This document shows positions 22,294-31,125 of a stretch of 64,000 bases of DNA, one piece after another. Position numbers and translations under genes: made by a program. A model generated the notes under the pieces. It made no database searches. It was not told where the DNA came from and saw only the letters and a list, made by a program, of their open reading frames with translations. Position 1 is the first letter of the stretch, and each line of letters opens with the position of its first letter. Source of the DNA: Balneolales bacterium ANBcel1 (lineage in GTDB: Bacteria > Bacteroidota > Rhodothermia > Balneolales > Natronogracilivirgulaceae); assembly GCA_029688905.1 (NCBI GenBank), contig JARULB010000005.1, positions 124,001 through 188,000 on the forward strand, given 5' to 3'.

Positions 22294-23766
22294 GTGTTTC
22301 CTGCCCTGACCAAAAAGCTGGAAAAGATTCCGGCCGAAGCATGGCTGATCGCAGCGGGGATCGTCATATACCTTGCCTCGTTTTTTGTAGCAAGATTTCT
22401 GGGATTCATATACGCCGTTCCGCTGATCCTCGTACTGCCGTTGATCGCATGGTACCTGCTACAATCAATTGTCAAACCTGTTTTGATCCTTGTACCCATG
22501 CTGGGTGCAATTTACCTGGGCAGCATCATAAAAGTTATTCCGGATGGAGTGGTACCTCTCACACTCTTTCAGATACTACTCTTCCTCGGCCTTGCAATAT
22601 ACCTGTTTCATTATCTGCTTCACGAAAAGCATCGATTCCGGATAATGGGCTTTGAACTGGAGCTCTTGCTGATATTTACACTTATCAGTTTTTCCATCAT
22701 ATACAGTCCGAATCGCGAAAGTGCCCTGATCAATTTTTCTCGTATCCTGTTCCTGGTTCTTTTTGCCTATCTGATTATCAACGTCATTCAGAAACAAAAA
22801 CATTTTTACGCCACCTTTGTTCTACTGACTGTAATCACCGTTATATTGGGATTGCTCTCCTTTCACAGCGCATTGCTGAACCCCGTTATTGCAGCGATGA
22901 ACCTCCAGGCCGGCGGAACCCGTATTTTCGGCAGGGGGGCTATCACCATTGAGGACCCTAATGTTTTTGCCAGTCTTTTCTTCCTTCCAATATCCTTTAT
23001 TGTATCGGCTTTCTTTTCCCAGATCTCGTTGCGATGGCGGTTCGTTGCTCTGATTACAGGCCTGCTTCTTGCCGCCGGACTTGCATCCACCTTTTCCCGC
23101 AGCGCCTGGATTGCCACAGCATTCCTGCTGCTCGTGCTTGTCGTTTACTACCGGCAATACAAGCTGATGGGTTTTTTGGTGGCCCTTGTGGTAGTCGTGG
23201 TTATGTCCATTCCTGAACTGCGGAACATGGCGTTCACCGTCATAAACCGGATATTCGACATATTTGCCGGTTCCGAAGATGACTCTTCACGCATCAGGGT
23301 GCTGCTCGGTATTGCCGCCATCCGCATGTTTTTCGACTCCTGGTTTATGGGCGTTGGCTTTCGGGGCTTTCCCGAACGATTTACCGACTATTTCACCACA
23401 CAAGAGTCCATTGATGTAGTCGAACCTCACAACATCACCTACGAGATTCTGGCGGAACTGGGCATCGTCGGCTTTGGACTGATCCTTTTCCTGGTTTACA
23501 GAATCTTTCGAATGGCTTCTGAAAATATTAGAAAATCCGGGACAGAACCTGAGAAAATTATCGCCACCTCACTCATAGCCTCGCTGACCGGCTATATTGT
23601 CTTCTTTCAGTTTTACGGTGGTGCGCTCGTAAGTACCAACCTCTGGGCAATTATCGGACTTATAGTCGCTTATAGTTATTATCTGCACTACCATGGAAAG
23701 GAATCCCGGCAGAACCTCCCGGCTTTCGGAAGCGGAACTGCCGGCACCGGACCACCACTGAAATAA
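22294..23766 (+). CDS. O-antigen ligase / polymerase (WaaL/Wzy-like) membrane protein
   Basis: 490 residues with roughly 11-12 membrane helices and the Wzy_C/O-antigen-ligase region (ASTFSRSAWIATAFLLL, and the periplasmic loop with VGFRGFPERF and EPHNITYEILAELGIVGF). It either polymerises lipid-linked repeat units or ligates the glycan to an acceptor; the two families are hard to tell apart by sequence, and its place between Wzz and Wzx genes favours the polymerase role. The start is GTG at 22294, 12 bp after the Wzz stop. Confidence 0.88.
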   Translation: MFPALTKKLEKIPAEAWLIAAGIVIYLASFFVARFLGFIYAVPLILVLPLIAWYLLQSIVKPVLILVPMLGAIYLGSIIKVIPDGVVPLTLFQILLFLGLAIYLFHYLLHEKHRFRIMGFELELLLIFTLISFSIIYSPNRESALINFSRILFLVLFAYLIINVIQKQKHFYATFVLLTVITVILGLLSFHSALLNPVIAAMNLQAGGTRIFGRGAITIEDPNVFASLFFLPISFIVSAFFSQISLRWRFVALITGLLLAAGLASTFSRSAWIATAFLLLVLVVYYRQYKLMGFLVALVVVVVMSIPELRNMAFTVINRIFDIFAGSEDDSSRIRVLLGIAAIRMFFDSWFMGVGFRGFPERFTDYFTTQESIDVVEPHNITYEILAELGIVGFGLILFLVYRIFRMASENIRKSGTEPEKIIATSLIASLTGYIVFFQFYGGALVSTNLWAIIGLIVAYSYYLHYHGKESRQNLPAFGSGTAGTGPPLK

Positions 23767-23778
23767 TTCCGCACCCTC

Positions 23779-25077
23779 ATGTTTCCCAGGCTGACTTCCA
23801 CTCTGAATCGCATTCGGAGTTCCGAATTCATCAGGAACTCAGCCGTCATGATGACCGGTACCGGTATCGCACAAATCATCCCGGTGCTGATCATCCCGGT
23901 GCTCACCCGCCTGTATGCTCCCGGTGAAATTGGAATTCTGGCCGCGTTCGTCTCCCTGTTCACAATTTTTTCCGTGATTGCGGGCGGCAGATATGAGTTC
24001 GGCATCATCATGCCCGAATCCGACCGCACCGGGACCAACCTGCTGTACCTCTCAGGAGCTCTCTCTGTCCTTTCAGGAATTGTACTGGCCCTGGTTGTGC
24101 TTTTTTTTGGAGGCCAGGTGGCCAGGGCCGTTAACGCGCCGCTGCTGGAACCCTGGCTTTGGCTTCTTCCGGTTACCGTAACGGCCCAGGGATTGTTCAT
24201 GGCTTTCAGCTTTGCCCTTAACCGGAATAAGCAGTACCACTCCATAGCCGCCGGAAAGGTCACTCAGACCGGCACAACGGCCGCCGTACAGACCCTCGGC
24301 GGGATCTCCGGCTGGGGCGTCGGTGGACTCATCATCGGAAAGGCAGTCGGTGTAATCATTTCTGCCGGATGGCTGATTACCGCTTTGCAGCGAAAGGTGC
24401 CCCGCTTTTTGGAACGGGTCAAGCCGGAGGAATTGAAAAAGGCGGCCGCCGAATTCATAAGCTATCCAAAGTACAACGCCCCACACGCCCTCGTAAACAG
24501 TATCTCGAGCAATCTTCCGGTTATCCTGTTTATCACCTTCTTTTCGGATGCGATTGCCGGTTTTTACGCAATGGCCTTCCGCGCCAGTTATGCTCCCGTC
24601 CAAATTGTTTCCGCCGCAGTCGGGCAGGTATTCGGAAAAAGGCTTGCCGACAAAAAACACGAACAAGCCGATGTCCGGTCGTATGTGGTTAAAATGCTGC
24701 TGTTATTTGCAGCAATCGGCATCATTCCCTTCGGATTGCTCTTTCTTGCCGGTCCCGCCGTCTTCGGCTATATCCTTGGTTCCGAATGGGCAGTAACAGG
24801 TGATTATGTCCGTATTCTCATTCCCTATGTCTACCTGACGTTTATCACACAACCGCTCAGCTACATACCGCTGTTGTACGAGCGCCAGAAACAGGCATTC
24901 ATCCTCTTCCTTTTTTCACTTCTGCTGCGTGTTCTTGCCATATTTTCAGGGATATGGCTCGACATGTTCCTGGTGTCGCTGGCCCTCTATTCGGCAACGG
25001 GAGTAGTCGTACTGCTATATCATATTTACTGGTATCTTTCCCTGTGCGATACGGACAGCGTAACCGCGGATGATTGA
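23779..25077 (+). CDS. Wzx-like oligosaccharide flippase (MOP superfamily)
   Basis: 432 residues, about 12 helices, with the polysaccharide-biosynthesis N-terminal signature (NSAVMMTGTGIAQIIPVLIIP, LYAPGEIGILAAFVS). The second half holds APVQIVSAAVGQVFGKRLADK. It should translocate undecaprenyl-linked repeat units to the periplasmic side for the preceding polymerase. The gene follows the polymerase by 12 bp and is the last gene of the rightward operon; the FkbM gene converges on it with a 68-bp gap. Confidence 0.9.
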   Translation: MFPRLTSTLNRIRSSEFIRNSAVMMTGTGIAQIIPVLIIPVLTRLYAPGEIGILAAFVSLFTIFSVIAGGRYEFGIIMPESDRTGTNLLYLSGALSVLSGIVLALVVLFFGGQVARAVNAPLLEPWLWLLPVTVTAQGLFMAFSFALNRNKQYHSIAAGKVTQTGTTAAVQTLGGISGWGVGGLIIGKAVGVIISAGWLITALQRKVPRFLERVKPEELKKAAAEFISYPKYNAPHALVNSISSNLPVILFITFFSDAIAGFYAMAFRASYAPVQIVSAAVGQVFGKRLADKKHEQADVRSYVVKMLLLFAAIGIIPFGLLFLAGPAVFGYILGSEWAVTGDYVRILIPYVYLTFITQPLSYIPLLYERQKQAFILFLFSLLLRVLAIFSGIWLDMFLVSLALYSATGVVVLLYHIYWYLSLCDTDSVTADD

Positions 25078-25145
25078 CAGCACAGGCCTTCAGCTCTCCA
25101 TTGCATTGCAGCTGTTGCGCTACTTCACCCGCTCTTCCGGCTACT

Positions 25146-26018
25146 TCATCGGCCGGCGGCCGGCACGGTAAAATATACCAGTGACTCGTCGTCCCCAATC
25201 CGGTATTCCCCGATTTTTCCCGTTTTGATCGAATGGGGATGGTAGCCCGACGCTTTCAGAAATGTGCACAGCTCCTGCACGGAACTCCCTGACTTTTTCA
25301 GATTTTCTCCGCTGATCTCAACAAACAGATGGCGCACACTCTGTCGCCGCAGGCAACCGGACATGCCCCGCAACACATCCATCTCATGTCCTTCGACATC
25401 GATTTTCATCAGGTCGATCCGTGTGATTTTCTGCTCATCACAAAAACCATCAATAGTAATAGCCTGAATATCCTCGTACTCCCCGGATTCCTTGACCATT
25501 GAAGAGGCGCCTGTATTATCCGAGCCGGAGTAATAAATCCGTTTTTCGCCGCCGGTATTCGAGGCGATCCGTTTCACCGGGATGACGTTATCAATTCTGT
25601 TAAGCTCCAGATTTCTTTTCAGCACCGAATACTGGTAGCTCATGGGTTCAAAAGAGTAGACATTCCCGTCAGTCAATGCGGAAAACCGGACCGAATAATA
25701 GCCGATATTGGCTCCGACATCCATAATGACTTCCGAGCCGGATGCTTTTTCGAGCATGAACGACTCGTACCCGGACTCCGTAATGTAGCAGCCGTGTATG
25801 AAAATATTCCAGGGGATCCAGTCTCTGAGCCGGCAGACGATGACCTGATTGCTCCTGCGAAGCGGCACGATATATTCCAGATCGTGCTTCACCGCGGTTT
25901 TCCTCAGCAAAAATCCGGATAATCGGGATTTACCCCGGAAATTGGGTGTCGCCCGCAAAGCCCGGCCAAGCAGACCGATCCATCTCTTCCTGAAATTTGC
26001 CACAATGTCTGACTTCAT
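25146..26018 (-). CDS. FkbM-family methyltransferase
   Basis: 290 residues. The FkbM-type SAM methyltransferase core shows VIMDVGANIGYYSVRF (motif I), VYSFEPMSYQYSVLKRNL, and IDLMKIDVEGHEMDVLRGM. FkbM enzymes O-methylate sugars or other hydroxyl groups; within this locus methylation of an exopolysaccharide residue is likely (inference). It is on the minus strand with the SDR gene about 96 bp upstream, forming a two-gene leftward unit inside an otherwise rightward locus. Confidence 0.88.
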   Translation of the reverse strand: MKSDIVANFRKRWIGLLGRALRATPNFRGKSRLSGFLLRKTAVKHDLEYIVPLRRSNQVIVCRLRDWIPWNIFIHGCYITESGYESFMLEKASGSEVIMDVGANIGYYSVRFSALTDGNVYSFEPMSYQYSVLKRNLELNRIDNVIPVKRIASNTGGEKRIYYSGSDNTGASSMVKESGEYEDIQAITIDGFCDEQKITRIDLMKIDVEGHEMDVLRGMSGCLRRQSVRHLFVEISGENLKKSGSSVQELCTFLKASGYHPHSIKTGKIGEYRIGDDESLVYFTVPAAGR

Positions 26019-26114
26019 GATGCTAAAACGGTCACATTAACATGGATACAATCTGCTGCACAAACGATATGGCTTGATATCGTTGGCCTAACGAGGCTGC
26101 TTTTAAGCCTTCCA

Positions 26115-27104
26115 TCATTCGGTATGAAAAATGGGCTTGTCTGTGTTATCCTCGATGAACTCGTAACGCACAGTCTTTTCCAATCCCTTCTCCATGGGTA
26201 CTTCCGGAACAAACCCCGTTTCGGAAACGGAGGAATCAAACCGGGTGGTTGCGCAAAATTTCTTGATTCGAATGGAGCTTACGGTATATGGCTTTCCTGT
26301 AACACGGGAAAGCACGTCGAAGAAAAAACCGGCGAGCCAGCCTAGAGCATAGGGCAAGTGGATACCTTCCCCCTTGCTCATACCAAGGATTCCCCTGACG
26401 CTGGAAACAAGCGAATTCATGTCGAAGTCCGGCTTGTCAATGTAATTATAGGTGTGAATCCCCGGCTTGAAATGTGTTGATGCAAATTCAAGAAATGCCG
26501 CCACATTTTCGACATAGGCCATGGATTTGATGTTCCTGCCGCTGCCTACCATCATAAACTTTCCGGATGCGATCTGATGGAGAAGGTTGTAGACATTTCC
26601 CCGGTTCTGTTCCCCAAAAACTACCGTTGGACGGACAATTACAAGAGTGCGGTTTTCCGGATCTTCTTGCTGCCATTCGCGGTAGACTTTCTCAGCCAGC
26701 CATTTGGTGCGCCCATAGTCATTGAAGTAGCGAATTTCACCATCTTCCCTGGTCCCTGGAGGGGCAAATCCGTACACCGCGACAGAACTGGTGAAGACGA
26801 TGGTCTCACACTTTTTTTCCCTCGCCACCTGGCAGATATTCCGGCTCCCTTCCACATTGACTTCATCGTAGAGGGATATGGGACGGACATCGTCCCTGTG
26901 GACAGCTGCCAGATTGATCAACAGCGACCCTTCAGGCACAGCTTTTCTGAGCGCATCCATTGAGCGGATATCCACCCGGGTGGTTTCCTTCGGGAAATCC
27001 GGACTCGTCGCAATATCAAGGATGTCAAACGCCTTTTCCGAGTGCCGCAATCGATGAGCCAACCGCGTTCCAATAAATCCGGCGCCTCCAATAAGCGAAA
27101 TCAT
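26115..27104 (-). CDS. NAD-dependent epimerase/dehydratase (extended SDR)
   Basis: 329 residues with a Rossmann fold: GGAGFIGTRLAHRL at residues 6-19, the acidic residue in DILDIA, Ser in FTSSVAVYG and the catalytic YGRTK (YxxxK). This is the extended SDR class that modifies nucleotide sugars (epimerase, dehydratase or reductase); some members reduce other small molecules. It sits in the polysaccharide locus upstream of the FkbM methyltransferase, so a nucleotide-sugar precursor is the likely substrate. The exact reaction cannot be assigned. Confidence 0.87.
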   Translation of the reverse strand: MISLIGGAGFIGTRLAHRLRHSEKAFDILDIATSPDFPKETTRVDIRSMDALRKAVPEGSLLINLAAVHRDDVRPISLYDEVNVEGSRNICQVAREKKCETIVFTSSVAVYGFAPPGTREDGEIRYFNDYGRTKWLAEKVYREWQQEDPENRTLVIVRPTVVFGEQNRGNVYNLLHQIASGKFMMVGSGRNIKSMAYVENVAAFLEFASTHFKPGIHTYNYIDKPDFDMNSLVSSVRGILGMSKGEGIHLPYALGWLAGFFFDVLSRVTGKPYTVSSIRIKKFCATTRFDSSVSETGFVPEVPMEKGLEKTVRYEFIEDNTDKPIFHTE

Positions 27105-27524
27105 GTGTAATAATACCGGGAAATGATGACTATGCTGATATGCAAAGCAAATTATTTACATTTCGGACACGTGTAAAATTACGTCTTTTAACATTGAAAC
27201 ACGAGACTTTTTATTTTGGTCCGCTGGATATCCAGTAATGGTTTCAGACTTTCCAACGACCTGCTCCCGTAATGACCTGCCTGATATACCGAAAAGAAAC
27301 TTCCGGCTTCAGACCAGCTGCAGATTCATTCACTGTTCTCGCTATTATTCAGTAAATTTTGATCCTGCTGATCAAGCCAGCATGCCAGCTCTTATCTTTA
27401 ACATGAAATGATCATGACCGGGCTGGTGCCAGGACACACAAGCGCACGACTAAGAAACGGTCATGTTATTCTATCTAATATAAAAAATCGAAGATCACGA
27501 AGTGATATCGGATATTATTAACAG
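27105..27524. other. AT-rich divergent intergenic region in polysaccharide locus
   Basis: 420 bp without a credible gene, more AT-rich than its surroundings. It must carry the promoters of the leftward SDR-FkbM unit and the rightward glycosyltransferase unit. Two operator-like repeats are visible: TTGATC-N5-GATCAA (27359-27375), and ATCAC-gaa-GTGAT (27494-27506), which lies about 20 bp upstream of the glycosyltransferase start. Confidence 0.4.
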
Positions 27525-28685
27525 ATGAAAATTGCCGTCATTTCCCATCTTTATCCCAACCGCAGCCATCCTGCCAGCGGAACGTTTATTCGGTCCTATT
27601 TCCTCGGATTGAGTAAACTATTTGATTCGGAAATGGTGGTACCTACGGTAAGAGCCATCCCGTTTACGAAAAAATGGTCCTATACCCACAGCCCCTTCAT
27701 CACGGAAGGTGAAGCCGTTCGCTTGCGTTACCTGTCGTTTCCCGGCGGCCGTTTTCCGCATCTGGTCACGCGCACCATCTCGCACGCGGTTACGGCTTAT
27801 TTGAAACATCAAAAACCCGACCTGGTTCATGTTCACTGGCTCTACCCTGACGGACTTGCAATCCCGGCCATCAGGAAATCGCTTGACGTGCCCGTGGTTC
27901 TCTCGATTCACGGCAGCGACTGGTACAATACCCGAAACAGGCCGAAACTCAGAGAACTGCTTGAAAGATCACTTTTTGCAGCGGACAAGATTCTGACCGT
28001 CGGCACCAGACTCAAAAAGGACATACAGCATGCCTTACCGGAACTGGAAGAACGGCTCATGGTCACCTACAACCCGATCGACTTCGGCATGTTTGCCCCT
28101 GCTGAGTCACGGGAATCGGCCATGCGCAGCATGAACTGGGATCCGACGAAAAAGCATCTCCTTTGTGTGGCAAATATCAGCCACGAAAAAGGAGTAGATG
28201 TGCTCCTGGACGCCATGGAAATGCTTCAAATGGAGAACCTGTTGCTTCATATCATCGGCAATGTGCCGGACAGCCCCTATTCCCGGAGCATCATCTCCCG
28301 AATTAGCCGATCTGACCACATCCTCTTGCATCCGCCGGCAAGCCACGATACCATTCCGGATTATTTCAAGGCATGCGATCTGCTAGTCATGCCCAGCCGG
28401 AGGGAGGGCTTCGGCATAGCGGCTGCCGAGGCAATCGCATGCGGCAAACCGGTCATTGCCACAAAAAGCGGGGGGCCCGAGGATATCCTCACGAAAGATA
28501 ACGGCCTTCTGGTGGATGTCGACTCCCCCGGCCAGATTGCCGATGCTGTCCGCCAAATTTTAGCCGGAAGAACCGGCTTGCAGCAGGAAACCATCCGCTC
28601 CAGCATCAAAAAGAAATTTGACTCGGAGAAAATCATCCACGATATCGGACGCATGTATGAAAGCACCATCCACAGCGGGGTATGA
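27525..28685 (+). CDS. Glycosyltransferase family 4
   Basis: 386 residues, GT-B fold. The N-terminal domain carries an Rossmann start MKIAVISHLYPNRSHPASG and the acceptor-side VVLSIHGSDWYN. The C-terminal GT4 domain has SHEKGVDVLLDAM and the retaining-enzyme EX7E motif in REGFGIAAAEAIACGKPVI. It should transfer a sugar from a nucleotide donor onto the growing lipid-linked repeat unit at the inner face of the membrane. First of three consecutive glycosyltransferase genes. Confidence 0.9.
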   Translation: MKIAVISHLYPNRSHPASGTFIRSYFLGLSKLFDSEMVVPTVRAIPFTKKWSYTHSPFITEGEAVRLRYLSFPGGRFPHLVTRTISHAVTAYLKHQKPDLVHVHWLYPDGLAIPAIRKSLDVPVVLSIHGSDWYNTRNRPKLRELLERSLFAADKILTVGTRLKKDIQHALPELEERLMVTYNPIDFGMFAPAESRESAMRSMNWDPTKKHLLCVANISHEKGVDVLLDAMEMLQMENLLLHIIGNVPDSPYSRSIISRISRSDHILLHPPASHDTIPDYFKACDLLVMPSRREGFGIAAAEAIACGKPVIATKSGGPEDILTKDNGLLVDVDSPGQIADAVRQILAGRTGLQQETIRSSIKKKFDSEKIIHDIGRMYESTIHSGV

Positions 28686-28709
28686 CAGCCCCGGCAAGTT
28701 GAGAATCCC

Positions 28710-29867
28710 ATGAAGCTCCTGATGATCATATTTACCTCTTCACTTGATTTCGACGAGCGAATCAGGAAAGAGGTAGCCAGCCTGGGCAACCTGTCGATTT
28801 CGGACATTGCCATTTTTGCATCCGAGGAAACCCGGTCGAAGAATCCGGTCGGACATGCAACGATCGTCAATCCGCGGTTTTTTATTCCAAACCGGGAGTG
28901 GGTTCCGGTCAAGCTGATGAAAATTGCGGAGCTTTTCCTTCGTCTGATTTTCCAGTTTCCCTTCAGGGACTATGACAGAATCTGGCTGCATGACCCCATC
29001 ATGGTTTTTCTGATTCCTTTTCTGAAAAAGAGGTCGGGAGCCCGGATCATTTGGGACCTGCACGAACTCCCGCCCCCCGCTTTCTTCAACAGGCCTTACC
29101 TCAAAAAGTACTTTCGGCGCTCCGCCGATCTGGCCGATGTCGTCATCACAGCCAATGAGGAAAGGGGAAGTTACATGGTTCGCAACGGCCTTATCCCGAA
29201 CTTCCGGGTGCTGGAAAATTTCCCGATGCGTGATGAGCAAAAGCCGGATACCTCGTTCCGGGACGCTGAGTTTGAACAATTTGTGGATGGCCGCCCCTTT
29301 GCCTATTGCCAAAGTGCAACACACCCCATGAGAAATTTCATGGCGCTTGCAAAAGCCTGCGTGGAAGAAAAGCAGTGCCTGATTGTTCCAGGCGATAAAA
29401 ACGAAGAGTACAGGAGGGCCAGAAAAGCGATACGGGACTTTGACAACCATATTCTGGTACTTGGAAAAAAGCCGAGCATGTATCTCGACTACTATCTGTC
29501 CAAAGCCCGATATTCATTCGTTTTTTACACCAACAAAAATATGAATAATTACCTGTGCGCCCCCAACCGGCTGTATCACAGCCTGAAACTTGGCATCCCT
29601 GTTCTGGTTGGCGGCAACCCACCCCTGGCACGAGTCATTGACAAATACCATTGTGGTGTCAAGCTATCCGGTTTCGGTGAAGACAGCACCGAAATTATTC
29701 ATGGCATCCGGAAAATGAACACCCATTATGAAGATTTCAGGCGCAACACCGAATCGATCTCGGGATTGTTCAGCTGGGATTCCCAGGACGCCGAAATTGA
29801 AGAGATCATCCACTTTTCGGATGCCGGAAACGATCACCTTAATCAGGACAACACTTTCGCCACCTGA
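28710..29867 (+). CDS. Glycosyltransferase-like GT-B protein
   Basis: 385 residues. A typical GT-B architecture is visible though motifs are degenerate. The N-terminal half has DYDRIWLHDPIMVFLIPF and ARIIWDLHELPP. The C-terminal half contains SKARYSFVFYTNKNMN and APNRLYHSLKLGIPVLVGG, which corresponds to the donor-site end of GT4 enzymes, but the second Glu of the usual EX7E motif is not obvious. Position between two clear GT4 genes, 24 bp after the first, supports a role in assembling the same polysaccharide. Confidence 0.75.
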   Translation: MKLLMIIFTSSLDFDERIRKEVASLGNLSISDIAIFASEETRSKNPVGHATIVNPRFFIPNREWVPVKLMKIAELFLRLIFQFPFRDYDRIWLHDPIMVFLIPFLKKRSGARIIWDLHELPPPAFFNRPYLKKYFRRSADLADVVITANEERGSYMVRNGLIPNFRVLENFPMRDEQKPDTSFRDAEFEQFVDGRPFAYCQSATHPMRNFMALAKACVEEKQCLIVPGDKNEEYRRARKAIRDFDNHILVLGKKPSMYLDYYLSKARYSFVFYTNKNMNNYLCAPNRLYHSLKLGIPVLVGGNPPLARVIDKYHCGVKLSGFGEDSTEIIHGIRKMNTHYEDFRRNTESISGLFSWDSQDAEIEEIIHFSDAGNDHLNQDNTFAT

Positions 29868-29895
29868 TTACAAATCCGAATCGGAGTAAGGGATT

Positions 29896-31122
29896 TTGAG
29901 GATCTTGTTTATAACAGATAATTTTCCGCCGGAGGTGAATGCCCCGGCTACCCGGACCTATGAGCATTGCAGGGAATGGGTGCGAATGGGCGCCAATGTG
30001 ACCGTCATTACCTGCTTTCCGAATTTTCCGCAAGGAAAGGTGTATGAAGGGTACAAAAATCAGCGCATCAGGAAAGAACGTATTGAAGGGATTGACGTCA
30101 TCAGGGTCTGGTCGTACATCACGCCTAACGAGGGTTTTGTACGCCGCACCGTTGACTACATGAGTTTCGCCATGAGTGCATTCTTTGCCGGCCTGACTCA
30201 AAAGCCGGATGTCATAATTGCCACATCACCCCAGTTTTTTACCACATGGACTGGGTTTGCCCTCTCCCTGATCAAACGGAAACCCTGGGTTTTCGAGCTT
30301 CGTGACCTTTGGCCGGAATCGATAAAAAGTGTCGGTGCCATTCACGACGGTTTCCTCTACCGTTTTCTGGAAAAAATCGAACTCTTCCTCTACAGAAAAG
30401 CTCATCACATCATACCCAATACCTATGCATTTGGTGATAATCTTGTCGGGCGAGGCATTCCGGAGGAGAAAATTTCAGTGATTCCAAATGGAGCAAACCT
30501 GGAACTGTTCGACCCCGGAACGGACTCCGGCGACCTCAGGGATTCAATGGGCCTGGGTGGAAAGTTCGTGATTGGCTATATCGGAACACATGGCATGGCA
30601 CACGCCCTTGATTTTGTGATCCGTTCTATTGTGCAGCTGCAGGACACCAGCATCCATTTCATCTTCATCGGGGATGGTGCCATGAAAAAGCACACCATGC
30701 AGCTTGCCGAAGATTTCGGACTGGATAACGTCACTTTTCTGGATCCGGTGCCAAAAAATGACATGCCGCGCTATCTGGCCCTCGTTGATGCCTCACTGGC
30801 GCCCCTCATAAAAACGGAAACATTCAAAACGGTGATTCCCTCAAAAATCTTCGAGGCTGGAGCCATGGGCAAACCGATGTTGCTCGGAGTGGACGGACAG
30901 GCTCGCTCGATTGTGGAAGAGCACGGGTCCGGTCTCTATTTCGAGCCGGAGAACACCGAGGATTTCATCGCCAGGGTGAAACAACTGGCCGGTGACCCAG
31001 AGCTGCAGCATCGCCTGGGCGAAGGCGGCAAAAAACTGGCCCGGGCCTTCGATCGCAAAAAGCTGGCATCCGAAATGCTGGATGTGCTGGACAAAGTAGC
31101 CCAACCAACACGAACTTCTTGA
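29896..31122 (+). CDS. Glycosyltransferase family 4 (WbuB-like)
   Basis: 408 residues. The start is TTG at 29896, preceded by GGAGTAAGGG, giving MRILFITDNFPPEVNAPA. The sequence resembles the WbuB/fucosamine-transferase branch of GT4: VFELRDLWPESIKSVGAI, IIPNTYAFGDNLVGRG, ISVIPNGANLELF, and the C-terminal FKTVIPSKIFEAGAMGKPML with the donor-site acidic residue. The exact sugar is unknown. It ends 3 bp from the convergent beta-helix gene, so the two transcripts probably overlap at their ends. Confidence 0.9.
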   Translation: MRILFITDNFPPEVNAPATRTYEHCREWVRMGANVTVITCFPNFPQGKVYEGYKNQRIRKERIEGIDVIRVWSYITPNEGFVRRTVDYMSFAMSAFFAGLTQKPDVIIATSPQFFTTWTGFALSLIKRKPWVFELRDLWPESIKSVGAIHDGFLYRFLEKIELFLYRKAHHIIPNTYAFGDNLVGRGIPEEKISVIPNGANLELFDPGTDSGDLRDSMGLGGKFVIGYIGTHGMAHALDFVIRSIVQLQDTSIHFIFIGDGAMKKHTMQLAEDFGLDNVTFLDPVPKNDMPRYLALVDASLAPLIKTETFKTVIPSKIFEAGAMGKPMLLGVDGQARSIVEEHGSGLYFEPENTEDFIARVKQLAGDPELQHRLGEGGKKLARAFDRKKLASEMLDVLDKVAQPTRTS

Positions 31123-31125
31123 GTT